DNA from: Pleurocapsa minor GSE-CHR-MK 17-07R
Lineage (GTDB): Bacteria; Chloroflexota; Anaerolineae; Aggregatilineales; Phototrophicaceae
Direction: 5' to 3'
NCBI GenBank assembly: GCA_019359125.1
Contig: JAHHHY010000011.1
Location: 1-64,000, forward strand
Length of the DNA: 64,000 nucleotides
Position numbers and translations under genes: made by a program. The notes under the pieces were generated by a model, which was not told the origin of the DNA, did no database searches, and worked only from the letters and a program-made list of their open reading frames with translations. Positions within the stretch are counted from its first letter, which is position 1, and each line of letters opens with the position of its first letter. Positions 34,259 to 42,766 of the stretch are shown here, piece by piece.

Positions 34259-34601
34259 GGGGCAGATAATCCGGCCATAGTTGAGCAGGAGTGGCGGGAG
34301 TAGCGCGTAGGGGGATCTGACGAATCGTTATGTAAATATTTGCAAGAAGACGTGAATGGCTCCGCCTGCACAGACCTACAGGTCGAGCCATCCTAAACGC
34401 CACAAATTCTCCCCGCACCCGGTCATCTCTAATGACCGACTCGCTCTATCTCCACCTCCTGCGAACTGACTGCCCACTGCCGCCCGGCACACACGTCGTC
34501 ATCTACTGCGGATTAGATGAAGACTGCGTCAGCGTCACCCCGCCCGCGTTCATCATCTGGTTGGAGCTTTGCAGTAAGGTTGTAGTCACCGCAACACGGG
34601 G
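34259..34601. other. Intergenic region downstream of tRNA-Ala
   Basis: 343 bases in which I see no supported gene, only short unconvincing frames. Confidence 0.4.
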
Positions 34602-34637
34602 AAACAGAAACGGGAACGCTGCACATGGCATTCCCGC
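34602..34637 (-). terminator. Intrinsic terminator of tRNA-Ala
   Basis: CGGGAA / TTCCCG stem with partial inner pairing, followed on the minus strand by TTTCTGTTT, 24 bases beyond the tRNA 3' end. Confidence 0.6.
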
Positions 34638-34660
34638 TTTCCATTGATTCCGTCTGGTTG

Positions 34661-34733
<73 letters not shown>

Positions 34734-34980
34734 GCATATCGCAAAATTGTATAACCCACGCGGGAAACATGTCAAGCCACAACCTCGCGCGCGGGCTGTT
34801 ATCAGTCCTTCAGTAATTATTTATGTAATTTTAAGCTGGTGCTCCACAATCGTCTTTGAAATGGGGCTACCTGTGCGGCATAAATTCCCCTCACTCCTCC
34901 CGTATTGGCCCGCACATGGGAACCAATCGACAGGTTTGAACGTCTTTTGACTAACCAATTTTGTTCAAGTGAGGAGCATC

Positions 34981-36054
34981 ATGAAACACACCAGAATCCT
35001 GATTACCATTATCGCCCTGATCGCCTGCGTCTTCGCGCTGCCAGCCGCCGCCCAGCCCCCCAACCCACTGGCTGGGACTGCCTGGGAGCTGGTCTCAATC
35101 AACGGCGAGAGCGTCGTTGAAGGCAGCACGGTCACGCTCAGCTTTGGCGAAGACGGACGCGCATTTGGGTCGGGCGGCTGCAATGGCTACGGCAGCAGCT
35201 ATTCCTTCAATGAAGACCGCATCTTCTTCTCGCAGGCGATCAGCACTATGATGGCCTGCATGGACGAAGGCGTGATGGAGCAGGAGCTCGCGTTCCTGTC
35301 GGCGCTGTCCACCGCCGAGACGTTCACCCAGACGGCCGAGCAGCTCACGATCACGCTGGCAGACGGGGGCGAACTGGTCTTCGCGCCGCTGTTCACGCTG
35401 ACTGGCACCAACTGGCAGGTCTTCACGCTGGGCGGCGAAGAGACTGTCGCGGCCATCACGCTGTCGTTTGGCGATAATGGCGAGGCCAATGGCTCTGGCG
35501 GGTGCAATACCTTCAGCACGACGTACACCGACAACGCCGGCGACCTGCGCTTCGGCCTGACGCTGAGCACGCTGCGCCTGTGCGTCGATGAAGCGGCCAA
35601 TGCCCAGGAACAGGCCTTCTTCCAGGCGCTTGAAAGTGTGACGAGCTATGCCATCGTCGACAGCCAGCTGGTCATCAGCTATGGCGAGGGCGAGCAGATG
35701 GTCCTGAACGCGGTGAGCGTTCTGGCCGGCACGCGCTGGCAGTTGGTCTCGCTGGGCGGCGAGGATATCGTTGAAAACACCCTCGTTACGCTGGAATTTG
35801 CCGAAGGCGGTGACGTGCGCGGTGAGACCGGCTGCAATATCTACGGCACCCGTTACAGCGAAAGCGGCAGCGCGCTCGCTTTCACCGACGAGATTGTCAG
35901 CACGCGCCGCGCCTGTGTGGACGAAGCGGCTGCTGCCCAGGAACAAGTCTGGCTGTCCGCGCTGGGCACTGCCTCTGCCTACACCATGGCCGATGATGTG
36001 CTCATGATCACCTATGGCGACGGCGCCGAGATGGTGCTGACCCCGCTGAGCTAA
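34981..36054 (+). CDS. Secreted protein with three META (HslJ-like) domains
   Basis: A 357-residue protein. The signal peptide ILITIIALIACVFALPAAAQ is followed by three repeats of about 110 residues, each with the META pattern: L-A-G-T-x-W-x-L-V-S, a TLSFGEDGxAxGSGGCN-type core, YS, and ERR/ACMDE with two conserved Cys. The domain occurs in HslJ, linked to novobiocin resistance and protease-inhibitor-like folds. GAGGAG precedes the ATG at 34981. It stands alone, with its own terminator. Confidence 0.9.
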   Translation: MKHTRILITIIALIACVFALPAAAQPPNPLAGTAWELVSINGESVVEGSTVTLSFGEDGRAFGSGGCNGYGSSYSFNEDRIFFSQAISTMMACMDEGVMEQELAFLSALSTAETFTQTAEQLTITLADGGELVFAPLFTLTGTNWQVFTLGGEETVAAITLSFGDNGEANGSGGCNTFSTTYTDNAGDLRFGLTLSTLRLCVDEAANAQEQAFFQALESVTSYAIVDSQLVISYGEGEQMVLNAVSVLAGTRWQLVSLGGEDIVENTLVTLEFAEGGDVRGETGCNIYGTRYSESGSALAFTDEIVSTRRACVDEAAAAQEQVWLSALGTASAYTMADDVLMITYGDGAEMVLTPLS

Positions 36055-36073
36055 CCCTGCTTCCCCCCATCTT

Positions 36074-36113
36074 ACAGGGACACCGATTCGCCTTCGGTGT
36101 CCCTGTTTTATTA
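36074..36113 (+). terminator. Intrinsic terminator of META-domain gene
   Basis: ACAGGGACACCGA / TCGGTGTCCCTGT perfect 13-bp stem with a seven-base loop, followed by TTTTATTATTTG. Confidence 0.9.
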
Positions 36114-36173
36114 TTTGTTACTCGTACCCCGTAATATTGTGCATAAATGCTCATTTGGTCGCGTGCCATTCTG

Positions 36174-36202
36174 TTGGTATGCGCCGTTCACCGTGCTATA
36201 CT
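36174..36202 (+). promoter_or_regulatory. Promoter of the sdh operon
   Basis: TTGGTA (36174-36179), 17-base spacer, TATACT (36197-36202), about 115 bases before the first sdh gene. Confidence 0.6.
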
Positions 36203-36320
36203 CCGCTACAAATGGTGCTCTTACATATTCCTCTGATTAATACTGTTTTTGCGGTATCACCAGCTCGGCCACGGAGCACCACATCGTCCGCTGTCCATCT
36301 TACTCAATGGGAGTCTTGAC

Positions 36321-37421
36321 TTGACCTCTCTTGTCCTCACACTTACCGAGACCCTGCGCTATCGCGGTGCGATCGGGCAGTGGAGCTGGGTGCTGCATCG
36401 CCTCACCGGTCTCGGTGTCGTGCTGTTCCTCACGCTCCATGTCATCGACACTTCGTGGGCCGTCTTTTATCCAGAGCTGTATGTGCGCGCGATTGCGGCC
36501 TATCAGACCCCCCTGTTCACCCTCGGTGAATTTGGCCTGGTGGCCTGCGTGGTCTATCACGCGTATAACGGCCTCCGCATTGCGCTGATTGATACCCGCC
36601 CCGCGTGGTGGAAGTATCAGCAGCGCGCCGCCAAGATCGTGCTGGCCGCCACGGGCATCACGCTGGTGCCGGTCTTCATCCTCATGTTCAGCCACGTCGT
36701 CAAGTTCTATCAAAGCCCCGAATCGGCCAATGTGCTGCCGCTGGTGGAAGTGCTGCGCGAACAGCTTCCCTTCATCGCCGGTATCGCCATCGCCGTCATC
36801 GGCGCGGTGCTGTTCTCGGCCGTCACGGGCGTGATCGCCGGTGACAGCGAAGCGCAGACGAAGCGCCAGGGCAGCCAGATCGAGCGTTTCTGGTGGAGCT
36901 TCATGCGTATCAGCGGCCTGCTGATCGTGCCGCTGGTCTTCGGCCACCTGGCGATGATGCACATCCTCCAGGGTGTGTTTGACATCACCACGCAGACGAC
37001 CGTCGTCGGTACGCCGTTCATCAATGAATCGGCCACCGCGGTCGAATTTGTCGCCAACCGCTGGGGACTGGTGGTGGGCGGCGTGTTCGTGTGGCGCGTG
37101 TATGACTTCGCGCTGCTCGTGCTGGTCACCATCCACGGCTTCAACGGCCTGCGCTACGTGCTGACCGACTACACCGCCAAGAGCCGCCTGCTGAAGAACG
37201 CCTCGATTTACCTGGCGACCATCGGCGCGGTGGTGCTGCTGGTGGTGGGCGGCGCGGCCCTGTTCAATACCATTCCGGCGACGGCCATCGAGCAGGCAGA
37301 GCTGGCGATGGAACGCCTGCACGGTGGTGAAGGCGAAGCACACGAAGCGGAAAGCGGTGCCGCCTCTGGCGAGACAGCCGCTGAAGAAGTACCCGCCGAG
37401 ACCCCGGAATCCGGCAGCTAA
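36321..37421 (+). CDS. sdhC: Succinate dehydrogenase membrane subunit, SdhC-SdhD fusion
   Basis: A 366-residue cytochrome b-type anchor. The first half (to about 160) is SdhC-like: WVLHRLTGLGVVLFLTLHVI with HR-x-TG and a haem-ligand-type His, then VYHAYNGLRIALID. The second half repeats the plan: FMRISGLLIVPLVFGHLAMM and VTIHGFNGLRYVLTDY. Six membrane segments in all, so one gene replaces sdhC and sdhD. It ends in an acidic Ala/Glu tail. It anchors SdhAB and passes electrons to quinone. A TTG start at 36321 has GGGAG seven bases upstream; the frame contains no earlier good site. Confidence 0.85.
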   Translation: MTSLVLTLTETLRYRGAIGQWSWVLHRLTGLGVVLFLTLHVIDTSWAVFYPELYVRAIAAYQTPLFTLGEFGLVACVVYHAYNGLRIALIDTRPAWWKYQQRAAKIVLAATGITLVPVFILMFSHVVKFYQSPESANVLPLVEVLREQLPFIAGIAIAVIGAVLFSAVTGVIAGDSEAQTKRQGSQIERFWWSFMRISGLLIVPLVFGHLAMMHILQGVFDITTQTTVVGTPFINESATAVEFVANRWGLVVGGVFVWRVYDFALLVLVTIHGFNGLRYVLTDYTAKSRLLKNASIYLATIGAVVLLVVGGAALFNTIPATAIEQAELAMERLHGGEGEAHEAESGAASGETAAEEVPAETPESGS

Positions 37422-37472
37422 CGGCGCATTACCGTTTACGACGCACGAAACAGAGTTAGATTGAGGACGCAA

Positions 37473-39299
37473 ATGGCAAAAGTTCACCAGTTTGATGCGC
37501 TCGTGATTGGCGCCGGTGGCGCGGGTCTGATGGCGGCGCTGTATGCCACCAAAGGCGGCGCGAACGTGGCCGTCATCAGCAAGCTGTATCCCACGCGCAG
37601 CCACACCGGCACCGCGCAGGGCGGCATTGGCGCTGCTCTGGGTAATCTGGAAGAAGACCGTCCGCTGTGGCACGCCTACGACACCGTGAAGGGCGGCGAC
37701 TATCTCGCTGACCAGAACGCGGCGATGGTGCTGGCTTCGGAAGCCGTGGAAGCGGTGATCGAGCTGGAGCACATGGGCCTGCCCTTCGACCGCACCGACG
37801 ACGGCAAGATCAGCCAGCGTCGCTTTGGCGGCCACACCAGCAACTTCGGCGAGAAGCCTGTGCGCCGTGCCTGCCACGCCGCCGACCGCACTGGCCATAT
37901 GATTTTGCAGACGCTGTACCAACAGTGTATCAAGCATAACGTCACGTTTTTTGATGAATTTCAGGTCGTCGACACGATCATGAACCAGGGCGCCTGTGTG
38001 GGCGTGGTCGCGCTGCAGATGGGCACGGGCGAAATGCACGTGTTCCACAGCAAGGCTACCCTGTTCGCGACTGGCGGCTGGGGCCGCGTGTGGTCGGTGA
38101 CCAGCAACGCCCACAGCCTGACGGGCGACGGCGCGGCGGCGGTCTATCGCCGTGGCGTCCCGCTGCAGGACCTGGAGTTCTACCAGTTCCACCCCACCGG
38201 CATCTACAAGATGGGCATCCTGATCACCGAGGGCGTGCGCGGTGAAGGCGGCGTGCTCATCAACGGGCGCGGCGAGCGCTTCATGGAAAAATATGCGCCG
38301 CGCATCAAGGACCTGGCCAGCCGCGACGTCGTCAGCCGCGCCATTTACCTGGAGCTGCGCGAGGGCAACGGCATCAAGGGCAAAGACTACGTCTACCTCG
38401 ATGTGACGCCGAACACGGTCAACAAGTATCTGGCTGAAGCGGGCGAGACGCGCCGCATCACCGAATCGGATGTTGAGAAGAAGCTGCCCGACATTCTGGA
38501 TTTCTGCCGCGTGTACCTCGGCGTCGACCCGGTCAAGCAGCCGATGCCGATCCAGCCGACCGCGCATTATGCGATGGGTGGCATCCCCACCAACATCGAT
38601 GGCCAGGTGGTGACTGATGCCAACTGGACCGTGCTGCCGGGCATGTACGCCGCTGGTGAAGTCGCCTGCGTGAGCTGCCACGGCGCCAACCGCCTCGGCA
38701 CCAACTCGCTGGTCGACCTGGTGGTGTTTGGCCGCCGTGGTGGCAAGCACATGGCCGAATACGTCAAGCATGCCGACTTCATCCCGCTGCCGGCGAATCC
38801 GGCTGGCGAGGTGGAAGCCGAGATGAGCCGTATCCGCAACAGCAGCGGCAAGACCAAGCCGTATGAACTGCGCCAGGCCATGCAGAAGACGATGATGGAA
38901 AAAGTGGGCGTGTTCCGCGAGGCCAAGGGCATCGAGGCGGCCATCGAGGAAGTGCGCGAGATGAAGATGCGCTACCAGAATGACCTCGTCATCGATGACA
39001 AGGGCAGCAAGTGGAATACCGACCTGCTGGAAGCGTGGGAGCTGGGCTGCCTGCTCGACCTGGCCGAAATCACGGCCATCAGCGCGCTCAACCGCAAGGA
39101 AAGCCGTGGCGCGCACAGCCGCGAAGACTTCAAGGAACGCGATGACGTCAACTGGCAGGTGCACACGCTCATCAAGAACTGTGCCCCCGCGCCGTACGCC
39201 AAGGGCATCTATGACCCTGAAGTGAACGTCGACAAGAAAGTGGATATGTCGCTGGCCGCCGAGGACGAGAAGTTCGTGCCCAAGGTACGTGCATACTAA
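37473..39299 (+). CDS. sdhA: Succinate dehydrogenase/fumarate reductase flavoprotein subunit
   Basis: A 608-residue flavoprotein. FAD motif [17 protein letters not shown] at the N-terminus; [15 protein letters not shown] holds the His for covalent FAD attachment. Active-site elements are [28 protein letters not shown] and [20 protein letters not shown]. The C-terminal helical domain begins [14 protein letters not shown]. It oxidises succinate to fumarate (complex II). GAGGA five bases before the ATG decides the start; it follows the fused anchor gene by 51 bases. Confidence 0.96.
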   Translation: MAKVHQFDALVIGAGGAGLMAALYATKGGANVAVISKLYPTRSHTGTAQGGIGAALGNLEEDRPLWHAYDTVKGGDYLADQNAAMVLASEAVEAVIELEHMGLPFDRTDDGKISQRRFGGHTSNFGEKPVRRACHAADRTGHMILQTLYQQCIKHNVTFFDEFQVVDTIMNQGACVGVVALQMGTGEMHVFHSKATLFATGGWGRVWSVTSNAHSLTGDGAAAVYRRGVPLQDLEFYQFHPTGIYKMGILITEGVRGEGGVLINGRGERFMEKYAPRIKDLASRDVVSRAIYLELREGNGIKGKDYVYLDVTPNTVNKYLAEAGETRRITESDVEKKLPDILDFCRVYLGVDPVKQPMPIQPTAHYAMGGIPTNIDGQVVTDANWTVLPGMYAAGEVACVSCHGANRLGTNSLVDLVVFGRRGGKHMAEYVKHADFIPLPANPAGEVEAEMSRIRNSSGKTKPYELRQAMQKTMMEKVGVFREAKGIEAAIEEVREMKMRYQNDLVIDDKGSKWNTDLLEAWELGCLLDLAEITAISALNRKESRGAHSREDFKERDDVNWQVHTLIKNCAPAPYAKGIYDPEVNVDKKVDMSLAAEDEKFVPKVRAY

Positions 39300-39303
39300 C
39301 GAC

Positions 39304-39404
39304 AGTACTGAGTGCCGAGTACTGAGCAATGAGTGCAGGACGATAAAACTTCACTCACCACTCAGGACTTGGTACTCAGCACTCAGCACTCAGTACTCAG
39401 TACT
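39304..39404. repeat. Inverted arrays of 7-base repeats between sdhA and sdhB
   Basis: The left block (39304-39338) is five consecutive heptamers of the type AGTACTG/AGTGCCG/AGCAATG. The right block (39351-39404) is eight heptamers of the complementary type (TCACTCA, CCACTCA, GTACTCA, GCACTCA). A 12-base AT-rich gap separates them. The blocks can pair into a long hairpin in the sdhA-sdhB transcript. This resembles short tandem repetitive heptamers known from cyanobacteria. Confidence 0.85.
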
Positions 39405-39434
39405 TCTTTTGAACTTGTAGAAAGACACCAACCC

Positions 39435-40193
39435 ATGGACCTGACATTCAGAATTCGCCGGTTTAACCCGGAAGCGCCGGAAGGCAAGCGCAAGCCCTAC
39501 TGGCAGGAATTTACCCTTCAGAACGTGGACGAGACCGACCGCGTGCTGGAGCTGCTGCACCGCATCAAGTGGGAGCAGGATGGCACGCTGACGCTGCGCC
39601 GCGCCTGCGCGCACGGCATCTGCGGGTCAGACGCGATGCGCATCAACGGCGTCAACAAGCTGGCCTGCAAGGTGCTGGCCAAAGAAGTGGGCGCGAAAGT
39701 CCAGATCGAGCCGATCCTGGGCCTGCCCGTGCTGAAAGACCTCGTGGTGGATATGGAGCCGTTCTTCGCCCACTACCGCAGCGTCATGCCCTATTTCATC
39801 AACAATTCGGCCGAGCCTGCGCGCGAACGTTTCCAGACGCAGCACGACCGCGAGCTGTATGACGACACCACCAAGTGCATCCTGTGCGCGTGCTGCACCA
39901 CCAGCTGCCCCAGCTACTGGGCCAACGGTGACTATGTCGGCCCGGCTGCCATCGTGCAGGCGCACCGCTTCATCTTCGACACGCGTGACGAAGGCGCGAA
40001 AGAACGCCTGGACGTGCTGGCCGATCCCGATGGCGTGTGGCGCTGCCGCACCGTCTACAACTGCACGCCGGCCTGCCCGCGTGGCATCCAGGTCACGCGC
40101 GCCATCGGCGAGGTGAAGCTGGCCATCATGCGCGGCTCACCGGAAGGTATCATCAAGGAAGGCGTGGGCGAAATCGCCACCAGCTCCGGCTGA
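39435..40193 (+). CDS. sdhB: Succinate dehydrogenase iron-sulfur subunit
   Basis: A 252-residue protein. The N-terminal [2Fe-2S] domain has Cys58, Cys63, Asp66 and Cys78 (CAHGICGSDAM ... LACK). The C-terminal ferredoxin-like domain has CILCACCTTSCPSYW and CRTVYNCTPACPRGI for the [4Fe-4S] and [3Fe-4S] clusters. It carries electrons from SdhA to the membrane subunit. Separated from sdhA by the 135-base heptamer region. The ribosome site is weak, and the ATG is chosen by family alignment. Confidence 0.95.
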   Translation: MDLTFRIRRFNPEAPEGKRKPYWQEFTLQNVDETDRVLELLHRIKWEQDGTLTLRRACAHGICGSDAMRINGVNKLACKVLAKEVGAKVQIEPILGLPVLKDLVVDMEPFFAHYRSVMPYFINNSAEPARERFQTQHDRELYDDTTKCILCACCTTSCPSYWANGDYVGPAAIVQAHRFIFDTRDEGAKERLDVLADPDGVWRCRTVYNCTPACPRGIQVTRAIGEVKLAIMRGSPEGIIKEGVGEIATSSG

Positions 40194-40230
40194 TCGTCGG
40201 CGCTCACACGCAGCACAAACGAGCATCATG

Positions 40231-40268
40231 CGCCGGACGGGGAAATCTCCTCGTCCGGCGTTTATTTT
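40231..40268 (+). terminator. Intrinsic terminator of the sdh operon
   Basis: CGCCGGACG / CGTCCGGCG stem with a 12-base loop, followed by TTTATTTT. Confidence 0.88.
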
Positions 40269-40271
40269 GGG

Positions 40272-41027
40272 TCACAGGGACGAGGGTTCAAGCTGGCGAT
40301 ACCAGTAGTCATACAGGTGGGTGAATCCCAGCCGGGCATACAGCGCGCGCGCCGCGGCGTTACTGGCCATCACCTGCAAGTAGGCGGTGTGCGCGCCTTC
40401 GGCTGCGCCCCAGTTGAGCAGATGCAGCAGCAGCTGATGGCCAAAGCCCTGCCTGCGCCGACTGGGCGCCACGATCACGTCGTAGATGCCCATGTAGCCG
40501 CGCTCCAGCACGACCATCGCCGCGCCGACGGTTTGCCCCCCTGCGATCAGCCGGATATAGCTGCACGGCAGGGTAATCAGCGACTGCTGACGGGCAAATG
40601 TCATCGCGGTCTGTTCGCTGAACAAGCCCATGCGGATGGTGTCTTCCATCCAGGCGGGCGTGAGAAAGCTGTCCATCGCCGCCCAGGTCTGACCATCCAG
40701 CGGGGGGACATCGTGAATCGGCCGGCTGAGCATCTGCGTCGGGGCATCCAGCGCGTAGCCCTGCGTCTCCAGATACGCGTCAGTTTTTTGGTGCGCCGGG
40801 TCCGAGGTCAGCTTGAACACGGTGCGTTTCTGCAGGGCGTTATACACGTCGCGGCAGTAGGCCACTTTTTCCGGCAGCGGCAGGCTGCCCGGATACAGCA
40901 TCTGAATGCTGTTGGCGCGCCGCGCCTGGCCGTCATAACTGCGCAGCATCCAGCCATCATATGACAGGGTGTAGAACGCCGGGAAAGCGTTCAGCGAAAG
41001 TTCTTCAAACAGCGTAATCTGATTCAT
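40272..41027 (-). CDS. GNAT-family N-acetyltransferase
   Basis: A 251-residue protein. The C-terminal half is a GNAT fold: motif A IYDVIVAPSRRRQGFGHQLL (acetyl-CoA binding R-x-x-G-x-G) and motif B AYLQVMASNAAARALYARLG. The N-terminal half (DGWMLRSYDGQARRANSIQM) is the second, decayed GNAT-like module found in double-GNAT proteins. The substrate is unknown. Convergent with sdhB. No clear ribosome site precedes the ATG. Confidence 0.86.
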   Translation of the reverse strand: MNQITLFEELSLNAFPAFYTLSYDGWMLRSYDGQARRANSIQMLYPGSLPLPEKVAYCRDVYNALQKRTVFKLTSDPAHQKTDAYLETQGYALDAPTQMLSRPIHDVPPLDGQTWAAMDSFLTPAWMEDTIRMGLFSEQTAMTFARQQSLITLPCSYIRLIAGGQTVGAAMVVLERGYMGIYDVIVAPSRRRQGFGHQLLLHLLNWGAAEGAHTAYLQVMASNAAARALYARLGFTHLYDYWYRQLEPSSL

Positions 41028-41165
41028 ACAGGCAGGTTGACGAGGTGGTCCGAGAGATACTGCGCGAAAGTGTACCGCGCCTTGTGAAACCTGCCACGAT
41101 CGATTTGCGTAAATAGCATACGCTACAATAGCAGGTTATGTGTCAGCCGAGAGGATAAACCGGGT

Positions 41166-41642
41166 ATGCCAACTTGGTGGGGAACCCCGCAGGCCGTATC
41201 ACCCCGTCTGCGGCTGGAGGTCGAGGCCATGCGTGCGACCTTCGGCAAGACATTTCAACTGCGCGTGAAGCCGCACGAGCTGCTGTACTGGGAAGGCACG
41301 GTCGAGATCAATCTGGCCACGCTGACCCGGCCAGAACACACGATCAAGATCGTGTATCCGGAGCATTACCCCAACAGCCCGGCGGAGGCCTATACCGTGC
41401 AGCCGCGGCTGGTGAGCAACAAGCATATGTTCCATGACGGGCAGTTGTGCCTGTTTAATCCGCGTGATGGCGAGCATTACGGCTGGAATCCAGCCAGCAG
41501 CACGGCCGTCACCGTGACGGCATGGGCCATTCAGTGGCTGTATGCCTACTACACCTACCGCGCCACGGGCACCTGGCCGGGCGTGGAGGAACGCGTGACC
41601 GGCCGCGACCGACCGGATCCAACCGGGGAGAATTGGCCATGA
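41166..41642 (+). CDS. E2/UBC-like ubiquitin-conjugating protein (bacterial)
   Basis: A 158-residue UBC-fold protein. The central E2 signature is readable: strands EGTVEINLATLTRPEHTIKI, the PxxYPxxPA turn VYPEHYPNSPAEAY, and the active-site loop HMFHDGQLCLFNP with candidate catalytic Cys95, followed by YGWNPASSTAVTVTAWAIQW as the crossover helix. The eukaryotic HPN triad is replaced by HMF. Bacterial E2-like proteins occur in operons with E1-like and JAB proteins, and the next two genes encode exactly these. The stop overlaps the next ATG (ATGA). Strong call for the fold; substrate unknown. Confidence 0.78.
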   Translation: MPTWWGTPQAVSPRLRLEVEAMRATFGKTFQLRVKPHELLYWEGTVEINLATLTRPEHTIKIVYPEHYPNSPAEAYTVQPRLVSNKHMFHDGQLCLFNPRDGEHYGWNPASSTAVTVTAWAIQWLYAYYTYRATGTWPGVEERVTGRDRPDPTGENWP

Positions 41643-42766
41643 GTGTGACAAAATCGCGGGGCGGCGTGCCCAACCTGATCGTGGCCGAGCGCGTGCTCAA
41701 GCGGATGCTTCAGGCCACACGGCAGCACATGCAGGACGAAACTGGCGAAGCGATGGTCGGGCTGGTGGTGCCGCCGTCGCAGGGCGCCTCGGTTGCATCT
41801 GTCTACATTCTCGACACCATCGCGCCGGATGCCTCGGCCGTGCGCCAGCAGTTCACCTTTCAGCAGGGCGATGCCCGCCAGGACGAGCTGATCTACTGGC
41901 TGCAGGAAAACTGGGATGTCGGGCGCAGGGAACAGCGGCCCACCGGCGTGCGCCGTATTTTCGGGGCGGGTGCGGGCGGTAAGTTTGACGTGCCGCTGCG
42001 CTTTCTGGGCGACTGGCACAAGCAGCCCGGCCATATGATTCAGCCCAGCGGCGGCGACCTGGACACCGCGCTCGACTGGATCCTCGACCCTGAGAACGAG
42101 ACCGACTTCCTGATCGCACCGATAGTCACGCTGGGCCATGCGGCCACCGTGGAGGCCAACAGCCCGATCTCCAATTTTGTCACTGTGCCGACCGGCAGTG
42201 GCGATGCCCTGCGCGCCGATTTCTGGTACATCGACCGCAAGACGCAGTTGTTCCAGCCGGTCACGCCGGCCGTGTATCCCGACGACCAGCTTCCCATCCT
42301 AAGCCCGTACCCGTGGCATATCCAGCAGGAAGCGCGCTATGAGGAAGAACTGGCCGCCTTCACCAAAGACGGGCTGTTTCAGGCCATGTCCTACTGGAAT
42401 GCCGACAGCGAGCTGCCGCTTGAATTGTGCTTTCTGACCGGGCGCGTGGGGGCAGACCACCTGCTGCTGCTGGTGACGCCCAACGATTATCCGGAGCATG
42501 CGCCGCAGGTGCGCATTTCGCCGTATATCCCGATGGCGTCCGGCGATGATATCTACGCGGTCTTTCGCCAGGCGTTCGAGCACAGCAAGGTGCTGCCGCT
42601 CGACCTGAAGTGGCACCCGAAAATGCTGCTGGTGGATGCGGTGCGCGCCGCTGAAGAGTCGCTTGTGCCAGCCAGCGCAAAGCCATCGCCCGCCAAACAG
42701 CCCGCGCCGGAGCACAAACCCGCTTCTGCCGACCTGACCGACAAAAAGACGGAGCACGGCTCATGA
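41639..42766 (+). CDS. JAB/JAMM-domain protein with C-terminal UBC-like half
   Basis: A 375-residue protein. Residues 1-160 form a Prok-JAB/MPN domain: Glu37 in TGEAMVGLVV, and the metal motif FLGDWHKQPGHMIQPSGGDL with His127, Ser137 and Asp140. The second His of the normal HxHP is Gln129, so zinc binding may be altered. Residues about 230-345 (LPLELCFLTGRVGADHLLLL, NDYPEHAPQVRISPY) look like a second, Cys-less UBC/RWD-type domain. A Pro/Ala-rich charged tail follows. JAB proteins of this type remove or mature ubiquitin-like modifiers. Starts four bases inside the E2 gene and ends four bases inside the E1 gene. Confidence 0.72.
   Translation: MSVTKSRGGVPNLIVAERVLKRMLQATRQHMQDETGEAMVGLVVPPSQGASVASVYILDTIAPDASAVRQQFTFQQGDARQDELIYWLQENWDVGRREQRPTGVRRIFGAGAGGKFDVPLRFLGDWHKQPGHMIQPSGGDLDTALDWILDPENETDFLIAPIVTLGHAATVEANSPISNFVTVPTGSGDALRADFWYIDRKTQLFQPVTPAVYPDDQLPILSPYPWHIQQEARYEEELAAFTKDGLFQAMSYWNADSELPLELCFLTGRVGADHLLLLVTPNDYPEHAPQVRISPYIPMASGDDIYAVFRQAFEHSKVLPLDLKWHPKMLLVDAVRAAEESLVPASAKPSPAKQPAPEHKPASADLTDKKTEHGS

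Noticed and set aside
36300..39329. A 1009-codon open frame on the minus strand opposite the sdh genes.
   Set aside because: Antisense to well-supported SdhCD and SdhA coding. Its His/Val/Ala-rich composition is the usual mirror of GC-rich codon usage, and it has no recognisable domain.
39301..39404. CRISPR array from the short repeats between sdhA and sdhB.
   Set aside because: Units are seven bases without spacers and appear in both orientations; no cas genes are present.
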